A stretch of 13,966 nt of DNA from JARRQB01 sp965368585 (GTDB lineage Bacteria; Pseudomonadota; Gammaproteobacteria; Chromatiales; Chromatiaceae): the NCBI GenBank assembly GCA_965368585.1, contig CBDUNM010000137.1:1-13966 (forward strand). The letters are read 5' to 3'. Position 1 is the first letter of the stretch, and every line of letters begins with the position of its first letter. The translations under genes were made by a program, and so were the position numbers. The notes under the pieces are model-generated. The model was not told where the DNA came from. It saw only the letters and a program-made list of their open reading frames with translations, and searched no databases. Of this stretch, positions 1-6,681 are shown in pieces.

Positions 1-1
1 C

Positions 2-388
2 AACAACGCGCAGGGAATCCTCGGCTACGTGGTGCGCTGGATCGATCAGGGCGTCGGTTGCTCCAAGGTCCCTGATATACGCGACGTCGGGCTGATGGAA
101 GACCGTGCCACGCTGCGTATATCCAGCCAGCACGTCGCCAACTGGCTGCACCACGGCATCGTATCCGAGCAGCAGGTGCTGGACACCCTGGAACGAATGG
201 CCGCAGTGGTCGATCGCCAGAACGCCGGCGACGCGGGCTACACGCGGATGGCGCCGGCCTTCGACGGTATTGCATTTCAGGCCGCCAAGGACCTGATCTT
301 CAACGGCCGTGAGGTGCCCAACGGATATACCGAACCGACTCTGCATGCCCGGCGCAAGGAATTGAAAGCCAAATTGACCGGTGGATAA
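2..388 (+). CDS. glcB: Malate synthase G, C-terminal part (5' end outside the window)
   Basis: This is the last 128 codons of malate synthase G, which condenses glyoxylate with acetyl-CoA to malate in the glyoxylate bypass and in glycolate use. The open frame runs in from the window edge: the codons before the GTG at 29 read NNAQGILGYV, which continues the family sequence, so that GTG is not a real start. Recognisable conserved C-terminal blocks are VRWIDQGVGCSKVPDI, LMEDRATLRISSQH, NWLHHG, RMAAVVDRQNAGD and NGYTEPTLH. The conserved Cys in the GCSKVPD block is present. The gene ends normally with TAA. It stands apart from what follows, because the next two genes are on the other strand. Identification rests on recalled family sequence and is very secure; nothing can be said about the promoter or N-terminal domains. 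Confidence 0.95.
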   Translation, partial: NNAQGILGYVVRWIDQGVGCSKVPDIRDVGLMEDRATLRISSQHVANWLHHGIVSEQQVLDTLERMAAVVDRQNAGDAGYTRMAPAFDGIAFQAAKDLIFNGREVPNGYTEPTLHARRKELKAKLTGG

Positions 389-394
389 CCCGCG

Positions 395-410
395 GCAGCC
401 GCAAGGCTGC
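395..410 (+). terminator. GCAA-tetraloop hairpin just after glcB
   Basis: A perfect 6-bp stem (GCAGCC/GGCTGC) closes a GCAA loop, seven bases after the glcB stop codon. No T-run follows. It may be a 3'-end stabilising hairpin or part of the transcription end of glcB. Confidence 0.4.
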
Positions 411-473
411 TCTACGCGCGGCGGGTATCGAGCGGTTGCACGGTGCCCGCCGCCGCATCGAGCCTAAGCGATC

Positions 474-497
474 AAGCCCGGACATCAGCCCGGGCTT
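474..497. terminator. Inverted repeat between convergent genes, likely bidirectional terminator
   Basis: An 8-bp perfect stem (AAGCCCGG/CCGGGCTT) with an 8-base loop lies between glcB (+) and the 72-residue gene (-), which converge here. The A and T ends of the arms give a short A/T flank on either strand, but there is no true U-tract. Role is inferred from position. Confidence 0.5.
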
Positions 498-523
498 GTG
501 TCCCGCGCAAATCAGAAGCGTGG

Positions 524-742
524 CTACTCGGCGCCGCCTTCATCCGTCGCCGCGTCGGCCGGCGCTTGCTCGGTGGCAGCCGGGTTCGGATTCGGCGCGG
601 ACTTCTTGATCAAGCCCTCACCCAGCAAAATCTTTGCTTTCTCCTCGCCGTTGACGAATCGCTTGTCTTTACCCCGTACCGCGTAACGGCCGTCGTTACG
701 CTTGTATAGGGTGTACTCAGAAGTGGTTTTTTCGATTTTCAT
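524..742 (-). CDS. Small conserved-looking protein, 72 residues, function unknown
   Basis: I do not recognise a named family, although the N-terminal half resembles small hypothetical proteins of gammaproteobacteria as I recall them. The first 47 residues are basic and rich in Tyr, Lys and Gly (SEYTLYKRNDGRYAVRGKDK), followed by a Lys/Glu helix-like stretch (NGEEKAKILLGEGLIKK). The last 25 residues are a low-complexity Ala/Pro/Glu/Asn tail, likely disordered. There is no signal peptide or membrane segment, so it is probably cytoplasmic. The ATG is preceded by a good ribosome binding site (AAAGGA, five bases upstream). Its neighbour on the same strand is 71 bases away, so it may be transcribed alone. 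Existence as a gene is fairly secure; function is not known. Confidence 0.75.
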   Translation of the reverse strand: MKIEKTTSEYTLYKRNDGRYAVRGKDKRFVNGEEKAKILLGEGLIKKSAPNPNPAATEQAPADAATDEGGAE

Positions 743-813
743 TTCCTTTCACCTGCGTTGCCTATCGTTTCGGGCGCCGATTCTCGCATACTTCAAGCCC
801 AACAAGGTTACGC

Positions 814-1020
814 TCAACGCGGTGTAATGAAGAAGGTCATGATCGCGGCCGCCGTTTCACCATCACCCACGATCGCCGCGGTCCACTTGGGAATCGCCTG
901 CACGGCCCATATCCAGAATACGATATAGATAATCCTGCGGCCGCGCGACATCCCGCGGTACCACCGTTGATGCCTTGCCCACAAACCCTGACGCCCGTCA
1001 GCATTCATCGAATGACTCAT
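814..1020 (-). CDS. Small one-helix membrane protein, 68 residues, unknown
   Basis: This short ORF encodes a basic, Trp- and Arg-rich N-terminus (residues 1-28) followed by an aromatic hydrophobic stretch, RIIYIVFWIWAVQAIP, at about residues 29-44 that could be one membrane helix. A second, weaker hydrophobic patch lies near the C-terminus (AAAIMTFFI). A positive N-terminal flank suggests the N-terminus is inside. The upstream GAGGGG touches the ATG at 1020, which is too close for a normal ribosome binding site; the second Met (residue 5, ATG at 1008) is better spaced and may be the true start. I do not recognise a family. It lies downstream of aacS on the same strand, 72 bases away, with a hairpin between. 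Confidence 0.5.
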   Translation of the reverse strand: MSHSMNADGRQGLWARHQRWYRGMSRGRRIIYIVFWIWAVQAIPKWTAAIVGDGETAAAIMTFFITPR

Positions 1021-1076
1021 CCCCTCAGCTGCAAAGCCTATTGTGATACTTTGATTTCGCCCCGCCGCCCCTTGCT

Positions 1077-1091
1077 GTCCCGAGGCGGGAC
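1077..1091 (-). terminator. Hairpin directly after aacS
   Basis: A 6-bp perfect GC stem (GTCCCG/CGGGAC) with a 3-base loop begins one base after the acetoacetyl-CoA synthetase stop codon on the minus strand. It is not followed by a T-tract. It probably marks the 3' end of the aacS transcript or attenuates reading into the next gene. Confidence 0.4.
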
Positions 1092-1092
1092 G

Positions 1093-3048
1093 TCAATCGA
1101 ATAGCCTGGCATATTCCTCCAACGCACCCGGATTCGCCAGCGCTTCGGTATTTTTGACCGCCTGTCCGCGGATCACGTTGCGCACCGCGATTTCGGATAT
1201 CTTGCCGCTGCGCGTGCGCGGGATGTCCGACACCTGCACAATCAACGCCGGCACGTGCCGGGGGCTCGCGTGCTCGCGCAGCACATCACGAATCCGCTGT
1301 TGCAGCCCGTCGTCCAGCTCAACCCCTTCGCGCAGCACTACGAACAACAGGATACGTTCATCGCCCTCCCACGCCTGGCCCACCGCGACGCTCTCCAGGA
1401 CCGCGTCGATCTTTTCCACCTGGCGATAGATTTCCGCCGTACCGATTCGCACCCCGCCTGGATTGAGCACCGCATCGGAGCGACCGTAAATGATCAGTCC
1501 CCCCTCGGCGGTGAGTTCACACCAATCACCGTGGTGCCAGACGCCCGGAAAGCGCTCGAAGTAGGCGGCACGGTAATTCTCACCCAGCGGGTCGTCCCAG
1601 AATCCGACCGGCATGCTGGGAAACGGCTGGCAGCACACCAACTCGCCAGGCTGCTCGGTCAACGCCCGGCCCGCGTCGTCGAAGATCGCCACCGCCATGC
1701 CCAGGCCCCGACACTGCAGCTGCCCCCGGTGTACAGGCAGATTCGGACACCCCAACGCGAAGCATGAGACGATATCGGTACCCCCGGAAATCGAACTCAA
1801 TTGCAGGTCCTTTTTCACCTGTTTGTAGACGAAATCAAACTGCTCCGGCGCGAGCGAAGACCCGGTGGTGAGTACCGCGCGCAGCTCGCTCAGATCGTGC
1901 GTCACGGCCGGCCTGGCGCCCGCTTTTTCCAGGGCTGAAAGATATTTAGCACTGGTACCGAACACGGTGACGCCTTCGCGTTCCGCCATGTCCCATAAGG
2001 TTGTTGGCGAGGGGTGGAACGGGTTGCCGTCGAACAGCACCAAAGTGGTACCCAGGGCCAACCCCGACACCATCCAGTTCCACATCATCCAACCGGTGGT
2101 GGTGAAAAAGAACAGCTTGTCCTCGGCCTGCAGGTCGGTGTGCAGGGCGAGCTCTTTGACATGCTGCAACAGGGTTCCGCCCGCGCCGTGCACGATGCAC
2201 TTGGGTTTGCCCGTGGTACCTGAGGAAAACAGGATGTAGAGGGGATGGTCGAACGGCAGCTGCGCGTAGGGTGGCGCGTCGGCGGCGGCCGGCTCCAGCG
2301 CCTCCAGCCAGGTGCTTGGCGCCACCAGACCGGTCAGATCGGGTTCGTCCGCCTGCCAGGGGACGATAACCGTGCGCTCTAGCGTAGGCAGTGCACGCAC
2401 CACCTCACGGAGTTTTGTCATCACGTCGATCCGGCGGCCCTTGAACCGATAACCGTCGCAAACGACCAGCAGTTTGGGCTGTATCTGACCGAGGCGATCC
2501 AAAATCCCGGCGGTACCGAAATCCGGCGAGCAGGAAGACCAGCTGGCGCCCAGGCGCACCGCCGCCAACATGGCGACCACCGCTTCCGGGCGGTTCGGCA
2601 TGACCGCCGCGATTCGGTCACCCGTTTCCACGCCCCACCGGGCGAAGCGCGCCGCCAACCGCGCTACCTGATCGTGCAGCGCGGCGTAGGTCACCTCGGA
2701 TCGCTCGCCGTCTTCACCCCAGAACACGATGGCCGGTTTTTCGCCGGTAACACGCAACAGATTTTCGGCGAAGTTCAGACGCGCGCCACGAAACCAGCGC
2801 GCGTCCTGCAGGTGGCTCCCGCGGTCCAGCACGGATTCCCATTCCGCGCTCGCCACGACTCCGGCAAAGCGCCAGAGCATCGACCAGAACTGTTCCGGAT
2901 GATCGATCGACCACTGCCACAAGGTCTCGTAGTGGTCGGCCGCGATGCCGTAACGATCCCGCACGGCCGCGGCGAATTTCGTCAGCTGACTGTCTGCCAC
3001 CCGCTCCGGTCGAGGTTGCCAAAGCGGTACGCGCGCTTGTTTCACCAT
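1093..3048 (-). CDS. aacS: Acetoacetyl-CoA synthetase (acetoacetate-CoA ligase)
   Basis: This 651-residue cytoplasmic enzyme of the ANL (AMP-forming) superfamily activates acetoacetate to acetoacetyl-CoA with ATP and CoA, feeding ketone-body or polyhydroxybutyrate-derived carbon into central metabolism. Visible motifs are the phosphate-binding loop SSGTTGKPK (about 275-283), the adenine-side GGTDIVSCF region, the hinge region YGRSDAVLNPGGVRIG, and the C-terminal catalytic lysine in PRTRSGKIS (about Lys616). The N-terminal WQPRPERVADSQLTKF block is typical of acetoacetyl-CoA rather than acetyl-CoA synthetases. The frame is open further upstream, to 3138, but the ATG at 3048 has a GGGGGTG site five bases ahead and matches the family N-terminus, so the longer form is rejected. 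The gene is divergent from the aminotransferase across about 200-350 bases. Confidence 0.93.
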   Translation of the reverse strand: MVKQARVPLWQPRPERVADSQLTKFAAAVRDRYGIAADHYETLWQWSIDHPEQFWSMLWRFAGVVASAEWESVLDRGSHLQDARWFRGARLNFAENLLRVTGEKPAIVFWGEDGERSEVTYAALHDQVARLAARFARWGVETGDRIAAVMPNRPEAVVAMLAAVRLGASWSSCSPDFGTAGILDRLGQIQPKLLVVCDGYRFKGRRIDVMTKLREVVRALPTLERTVIVPWQADEPDLTGLVAPSTWLEALEPAAADAPPYAQLPFDHPLYILFSSGTTGKPKCIVHGAGGTLLQHVKELALHTDLQAEDKLFFFTTTGWMMWNWMVSGLALGTTLVLFDGNPFHPSPTTLWDMAEREGVTVFGTSAKYLSALEKAGARPAVTHDLSELRAVLTTGSSLAPEQFDFVYKQVKKDLQLSSISGGTDIVSCFALGCPNLPVHRGQLQCRGLGMAVAIFDDAGRALTEQPGELVCCQPFPSMPVGFWDDPLGENYRAAYFERFPGVWHHGDWCELTAEGGLIIYGRSDAVLNPGGVRIGTAEIYRQVEKIDAVLESVAVGQAWEGDERILLFVVLREGVELDDGLQQRIRDVLREHASPRHVPALIVQVSDIPRTRSGKISEIAVRNVIRGQAVKNTEALANPGALEEYARLFD

Positions 3049-3053
3049 CGTGT

Positions 3054-3060
3054 CACCCCC
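3054..3060 (-). promoter_or_regulatory. Ribosome binding site that fixes the aacS start
   Basis: GGGGGTG on the minus strand sits five bases before the ATG at 3048. It supports this internal start over the longer open frame that begins at 3138. Confidence 0.6.
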
Positions 3061-3092
3061 GTATTGTCGTCCCGGTCGCAGCATTTGTATGA

Positions 3093-3098
3093 ATTCTA
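3093..3098 (-). promoter_or_regulatory. Possible -10 element for aacS
   Basis: TAGAAT on the minus strand, 45 bases before the aacS start, matches five of six positions of the sigma-70 -10 consensus. A convincing -35 at the right distance is not visible, so this is weak. Confidence 0.25.
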
Positions 3099-3136
3099 GT
3101 ACCCAATCAAGGGATACCGGCGCGCTGCCGTGAACC

Positions 3137-3148
3137 AACTGCGCAGTT
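3137..3148. promoter_or_regulatory. Perfect 12-bp palindrome, candidate operator
   Basis: AACTGCGCAGTT is a perfect uninterrupted palindrome in the divergent gap between aacS and the 3247/3405 genes. Eight bases downstream is a second small dyad (3156-3171, CCGCAC/GTGCGG with a 4-base loop). The position suits a regulator controlling both directions; no regulator gene is adjacent. Confidence 0.35.
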
Positions 3149-3246
3149 CATCGCCCCGCACCCACGTGCGGAGGCACGACCTGCTGCAAAATACTACTTC
3201 CCCTGGCCGGTTTTCTCCCCTAGATTTGTGTTACTGAATAATACCG

Positions 3247-3414
3247 ATGACCAAGGCGTTTACCCACCGGACGAAACCTGCAACCGCGGCCGGCGGTGCG
3301 ACCAACGCCGCCAAGGCCGCCGGGTCGGAACCGGTGGAAACCGCAGCCAGACCTGGCGCGGTATTTGTCGAGGTGGAATCCAAATTGCCAACCGGAGATC
3401 TCGAGTGCCATTAG
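3247..3414 (+). CDS. Possible small Ala/Thr-rich ORF, 55 residues, overlapping the aminotransferase start
   Basis: An ATG at 3247 opens a 55-codon frame (starts MTKAFTHRTKPATAAGG, ends TGDLECH) that stops at 3414, ten bases inside the aminotransferase reading frame. Its codons are strongly G/C in third position (GCC, ACC, GCG), as expected for this genome, whereas the aminotransferase frame read through the same stretch gives an Arg/Gly-rich, implausible sequence. An in-frame stop at 3235 rules out a longer form. The ribosome binding site is poor. It could be a small protein, or a leader peptide whose translation is coupled to the aminotransferase. I do not recognise the sequence. Confidence 0.4.
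   Translation: MTKAFTHRTKPATAAGGATNAAKAAGSEPVETAARPGAVFVEVESKLPTGDLECH
3394..3397 (+). promoter_or_regulatory. Ribosome binding site that fixes the aminotransferase start
   Basis: GGAG lies seven bases before the GTG at 3405, an ideal distance. It supports GTG 3405 over the GTG at 3228, which only extends the frame through non-homologous sequence. Confidence 0.65.
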
Positions 3415-4706
3415 ATCCGCAGTTTTCGCCCGACGTTCACCTCAACCTGAACGTCCGGGGCTTGGGCCAGTCGGCAACGCTACGCATCAACGAGTTGAGC
3501 CGGGCACTGCAGGCAACGGGGCGGGAAGTATTTCGCCTCGGCCTGGGGCAGTCGCCCTTCCCCGTGCCCCGGGCCGTGGCCCAGGCACTGTGCGACCATG
3601 CTCACGAGAAAGACTACCTGCCGGTCAAGGGACTCCTGGCCCTGCGCCAGTCGATCTGCGACTTTTTCCAGCGCACGGAGGGACTCGAGTATGACCCCGA
3701 TCACATCCTGGTCGGCCCCGGCACCAAGGAACTGATGTTTCTGGTGCAGCTGTCCTACTACGGCGATCTGGTCATCCCCAGTCCGTCATGGGTATCCTAC
3801 GCGCCGCAAGCCCACATCATCGGCCGACACTTGCGATGGCTGCCTACCTCCATAGAATCGGAACTGGGGGTCACGCCGCAGTCGCTCGAACAGTTGTGTC
3901 GCAGCGACCCGAAACGCCCCCGCCTGCTTATACTGAACTACCCGGGCAATCCCACCGGTACCGCCTATGAGCCGGAGCAACTGCACGCGATCGCCGACGT
4001 GGCGCGCCTTTACAAGGTCCTGATCCTGTCGGATGAAATCTACTCGGGCCTGCACTTCAAAGGCGAACACGTCTCGATAGCGCGTTACTACCCGGAGGGG
4101 ACGATCGTCAGCAACGGGCTGTCGAAGTGGTGTGGTGCGGGCGGCTGGCGACTGGGCGCGTTTGCCTTTCCCCATACGCTGGGTTGGTTGGTCGAGGCGA
4201 TGGCCGCGGTTGCGAGCGAGACTTTCACCTCGACCAGCGCGCCGATTCAGTATGCCGCGGTAATCGGTTATCAGGACAGCCCGGAGATGCAGGCGTATTT
4301 ACGGGCGTCGCGCCGCATTCTGCAAAGCCTCAGCGAGTTCTCGGTGCAAAGCATGCGCCACGCCGGCGCCGAGGTCGGCCAGCCCAAGGGCGCTTTCTAC
4401 ATCTTTCCCTCATTCGAGGCGCTACGCCCACAGCTCGAGGCAAAAGGCATCTTCGACAGCATGACCTTGACCGAGCGCTTGCTCAACGAAACCGGCGTCG
4501 CCATCCTACCCGGACGAGACTTCGGCAGACCGGAGCGCGAGTTTTCCGTGCGGATCGCGCTGGTGGATTTTGACGGTGCGGCCGCGCTCGATGCCTTAGC
4601 CGATCTCGGCGAGGATGACGACGTACCGGAATCGTTTCTGCGTCAACACTGCGGCAGGATTACCGAGGCCATGGATCGGCTGGGCAACTGGTTGAACGCA
4701 ACCTGA
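3405..4706 (+). CDS. Class I/II PLP-dependent aminotransferase
   Basis: This 433-residue protein is a fold-type I pyridoxal-phosphate aminotransferase of the aspartate aminotransferase group; the substrate cannot be told from sequence. Seen in order: the N-terminal substrate-lid region LGLGQSPFPVP (about 45-55), the cofactor-phosphate region VGPGTKEL (about 103-110), the PGNPTG block with Asn182, SDEIY with Asp210 and Tyr213 contacting the PLP ring, Lys241 in NGLSKWCGAGGWRLG as the Schiff-base lysine, and a C-terminal Arg in EFSVRIAL that should bind the substrate carboxylate. The Cys-Gly-Ala after the lysine is an unusual variant of the common SK..G.AG.R motif. The longer frame from GTG 3228 adds 59 unlikely residues. 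It is divergent from aacS and convergent with the HD hydrolase. Confidence 0.9.
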   Translation: MPLDPQFSPDVHLNLNVRGLGQSATLRINELSRALQATGREVFRLGLGQSPFPVPRAVAQALCDHAHEKDYLPVKGLLALRQSICDFFQRTEGLEYDPDHILVGPGTKELMFLVQLSYYGDLVIPSPSWVSYAPQAHIIGRHLRWLPTSIESELGVTPQSLEQLCRSDPKRPRLLILNYPGNPTGTAYEPEQLHAIADVARLYKVLILSDEIYSGLHFKGEHVSIARYYPEGTIVSNGLSKWCGAGGWRLGAFAFPHTLGWLVEAMAAVASETFTSTSAPIQYAAVIGYQDSPEMQAYLRASRRILQSLSEFSVQSMRHAGAEVGQPKGAFYIFPSFEALRPQLEAKGIFDSMTLTERLLNETGVAILPGRDFGRPEREFSVRIALVDFDGAAALDALADLGEDDDVPESFLRQHCGRITEAMDRLGNWLNAT

Positions 4707-4716
4707 CCGATACCCG

Positions 4717-4741
4717 GCCGTCGACGCGGCGCGCCGACGGC
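4717..4741. terminator. Hairpin between convergent aminotransferase and HD hydrolase genes
   Basis: A 7-bp perfect stem (GCCGTCG/CGACGGC) with an 11-base GC-rich loop fills most of the 45-base gap between two converging genes. There is no T-tract on either strand. Probable bidirectional terminator. Confidence 0.5.
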
Positions 4742-4751
4742 ATGCCGAGCG

Positions 4752-5261
4752 CTATACCCGCAGCTGTGTGCCGCCCACCGGTAACAGGCGGTCCATCGCG
4801 TCCCAGAGCGTGTCGCACAGACCGGGCCGGTAAGCAGCGGCGCGAAATACGGCATGTTCTTTGGTGTACAACTGCAGGCGTTGCGCGTGGCCGCCCGCCG
4901 TACAAGCCTGCAGATTGGCCAGACGATCCGCCGCCTTGACCACCAACGCCAGTTCCAGATCCCCTTCGACCAGCGACATCTTGTGGTAGGTCCTGGCCTT
5001 GCGTTCGCGGCGGCCGGCGCCTGGCTCGTCGGTCACAATGGCCACGCACTCGGTAACGAACAACCCAAAATGCGCCTGCAGCATCGCGTAGGTGACATCG
5101 GTATCTTCCACCACATCGTGGAGGTAACCAATCACCTGCGCCGTTTCGCCGTAGGGACGCAGGTGCTCGGCGACGGCATCAAGATGCACGCTGTACGGTG
5201 CTTTACCGTATCGCTGGTCACCGTGCGCCTGTAGAGCAAATATACGTGCTGAATTGACCAT
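4752..5261 (-). CDS. Stand-alone HD-domain hydrolase, SpoT/Mesh1-like
   Basis: The 169-residue protein is a single HD phosphohydrolase domain resembling the (p)ppGpp hydrolase half of RelA/SpoT proteins and the small Mesh1-type hydrolases. Metal-ligand positions are all visible: His26 (HLDAVAEHL), His48-Asp49 (YLHDVVEDT) and Asp112 (VKAADRLANL). The Glu52-Asp53 pair that assists catalysis in this family is also present. The N-terminal AHGDQRYGKAPYSVH block is typical. No synthetase, TGS or ACT domain follows, so it would only degrade, not make, alarmone; related HD enzymes act on other nucleotides, so the substrate is inferred. The ATG at 5261 matches the family N-terminus; a GTG at 5285 could add eight residues. 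Cytoplasmic. Confidence 0.8.
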   Translation of the reverse strand: MVNSARIFALQAHGDQRYGKAPYSVHLDAVAEHLRPYGETAQVIGYLHDVVEDTDVTYAMLQAHFGLFVTECVAIVTDEPGAGRRERKARTYHKMSLVEGDLELALVVKAADRLANLQACTAGGHAQRLQLYTKEHAVFRAAAYRPGLCDTLWDAMDRLLPVGGTQLRV

Positions 5262-5331
5262 GGAAATAAAACTGCCTCGAACCACTACCGCTGGTACTTG
5301 CGCTGCGATTCAAACGGACGGCTGGATCGCG

Positions 5332-5664
5332 TCAGTCGCCATCCAGCGTCACCGTGGCTACCGCCGTCGCTTTGTCGATTTCAACCGTTAACTCGCAGTA
5401 GACCTGCTGCGTAAACGGATCGTCACCGCAACTGCATCCGGCAACGATCTCGGAAAAGAACACCCCGACGTGCGCGTGAATGCACGCATGCTGCTCACGC
5501 GAACTCAGGACGGTTATCGCCAGATCACTGGCGTCCACCTGGCCGCCGTGGCGGGTCGCCCGGGTCAGGGGCAACTGTTCTCGTCGCAAGCCCTCGAGCT
5601 CGGCTTTCAAGGTCGCGGCAAACGCCTCGGACCGCCAGTCGCGCAGCGAGTCGCTCAGCACCAT
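5332..5664 (-). CDS. Hypothetical protein, 110 residues, with GCSCGDD motif
   Basis: I recognise this only as a type of conserved hypothetical protein, with no known function. The N-terminal 30 residues look like an amphipathic helix (SLRDWRSEAFAATLKAELEGL). The middle and C-terminal parts look like beta strands, ending in alternating hydrophobic residues. Four cysteines (61, 77, 79, 90) cluster in the second half, with Cys77-Ser-Cys79-Gly-Asp-Asp the most striking motif; together with His59, His63 and His65 these could bind a metal, which is only a guess. There is no signal peptide. The ATG at 5664 lacks a strong ribosome binding site. It lies 70 bases upstream of the HD hydrolase gene on the same strand, so the two may be co-transcribed. 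Confidence 0.7.
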   Translation of the reverse strand: MVLSDSLRDWRSEAFAATLKAELEGLRREQLPLTRATRHGGQVDASDLAITVLSSREQHACIHAHVGVFFSEIVAGCSCGDDPFTQQVYCELTVEIDKATAVATVTLDGD

Positions 5665-5799
5665 CGGCAGGGCAATCGCAGGTCAAACCGCCGCGATGGC
5701 GGATACGCCTGCCCCGACGCAGGGGTGCAGCTAAGCCAGCCCCCGAACGGCCCGATCACTGGATCTAACCGAGACCACAGGAATCGGTCACGGCCCGGG

Positions 5800-6681
5800 C
5801 TAACGGCGGCCATTCCCTTCTTTGGCATCGTGCCAAGAGACACTCCAGGGGCTGTTCAGCCAGCGACTTGCCGCTTCCGGCAGGTCGGTTTGCGGTTCTT
5901 CGGCCACCACCGCGGTGATTTCGATCGCCTCCGGCGCCTCCTCCAAGGGGGCGGCGACGAGTTCTTCGGCATCCATCACTAAACTCAGTTCGTGGATCGC
6001 CACGCCGTTGTCGAGTCGCTCGATATCGCCGTCCAGGTTTTCCCGGACGCCACGAAGAGTATCCTTCATCCCCTCGGGATAGGCGGGGTTTTGCATCATC
6101 TCGGTGATATCGTCCTGCATCTCTTCGATCTTTTGCTTGGCCCGTTCACGCTGGTGTTGCTCCTGGACCTTGAGCAGGGCCAACTGCTGCTCGATCACAT
6201 CCTCGGGCACCGGCAACTGCGAGCCTGGGGTCGCCACCCCGCGTTTGCGCAGCAGCACCCGCAAGGACACCGTGGTTTGCGCCGTGCGCCTGAAATCCTC
6301 GAGCAGATCCAGCGGACTGCCTTCGGTGTCGTCACTCGAGAGCGTCAGCAGTTCGATGCCGTCGTCGTGCTCGAAAGCTATGCCGGCATAGCTGAGAATC
6401 CGCTCGAGCTGGTTCCTGACGATCCCCTCGAGATTCTCCTGGTACTCCTCGATCTTGTTGACGGGAAGGCTCTTCAGATTCTCGCTGATCGTCCCGTACA
6501 GGTCCATGACTCCCTGGGGCAGGTCTTTTGAGGGGATACCAAGCACCAATACCGAATCCAGGCTCTCTTGCATATTTTCGACCGCCTTGGCGACGGCGAT
6601 GATCTGCTGGAGTACTTCACGCTTCTTTTCGATATTCGAGATGTCCCGTTGAAGATCGGTATCGTCGAAAGCAGGAATCAC
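5800..6681 (-). CDS. Coiled-coil acidic protein of unknown function (about 293 residues)
   Basis: I do not recognise a named family. The frame is clearly coding and has long helical, heptad-like stretches: the N-terminal region DISNIEKKREVLQQI, the central region LALLKVQEQHQRERAKQKIEEM, and the MKDTLRGVRENLDGDIERL segment. The C-terminal 70 residues are acidic and Ala/Glu/Pro-rich (AAPLEEAPEAIEITAVVAEE), probably disordered. No signal peptide or membrane helix is seen, so a cytoplasmic, perhaps scaffolding, role is likely. Start choice is uncertain: the frame stays open to a TTG at 6795, but residues before 6681 look non-coding. The GTG at 6681, ahead of IPAFDDTDLQRD, has a GAGGG upstream at a slightly long distance. 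It stands 135 bases from the next gene. Confidence 0.75.
   Translation of the reverse strand: MIPAFDDTDLQRDISNIEKKREVLQQIIAVAKAVENMQESLDSVLVLGIPSKDLPQGVMDLYGTISENLKSLPVNKIEEYQENLEGIVRNQLERILSYAGIAFEHDDGIELLTLSSDDTEGSPLDLLEDFRRTAQTTVSLRVLLRKRGVATPGSQLPVPEDVIEQQLALLKVQEQHQRERAKQKIEEMQDDITEMMQNPAYPEGMKDTLRGVRENLDGDIERLDNGVAIHELSLVMDAEELVAAPLEEAPEAIEITAVVAEEPQTDLPEAASRWLNSPWSVSWHDAKEGNGRR

Noticed and set aside
1255..1767. 170-codon plus-strand ORF opposite aacS
   Set aside because: It is antisense to a well conserved enzyme, with no family motif, and reflects the GC-rich third positions of aacS.
3049..3138. 30-codon N-terminal extension of acetoacetyl-CoA synthetase
   Set aside because: The family N-terminus begins at the ATG at 3048, which has its own ribosome binding site.
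3228..3404. Longer aminotransferase starting at GTG 3228
   Set aside because: The added 59 residues are Arg/Gly-rich and unlike any aminotransferase N-terminus, and GTG 3405 has an ideal GGAG site.
3220..3411. 63-codon minus-strand ORF opposite the small 3247 ORF
   Set aside because: Gly/Arg-rich shadow sequence; the plus-strand frame has better third-position G/C bias.
5689..5724. Two short adjacent hairpins (CCGCC/GGCGG and CCTGC/GCAGG)
   Set aside because: Five-base-pair stems are expected by chance in GC-rich intergenic DNA and there is no T-tract; not called as terminators.
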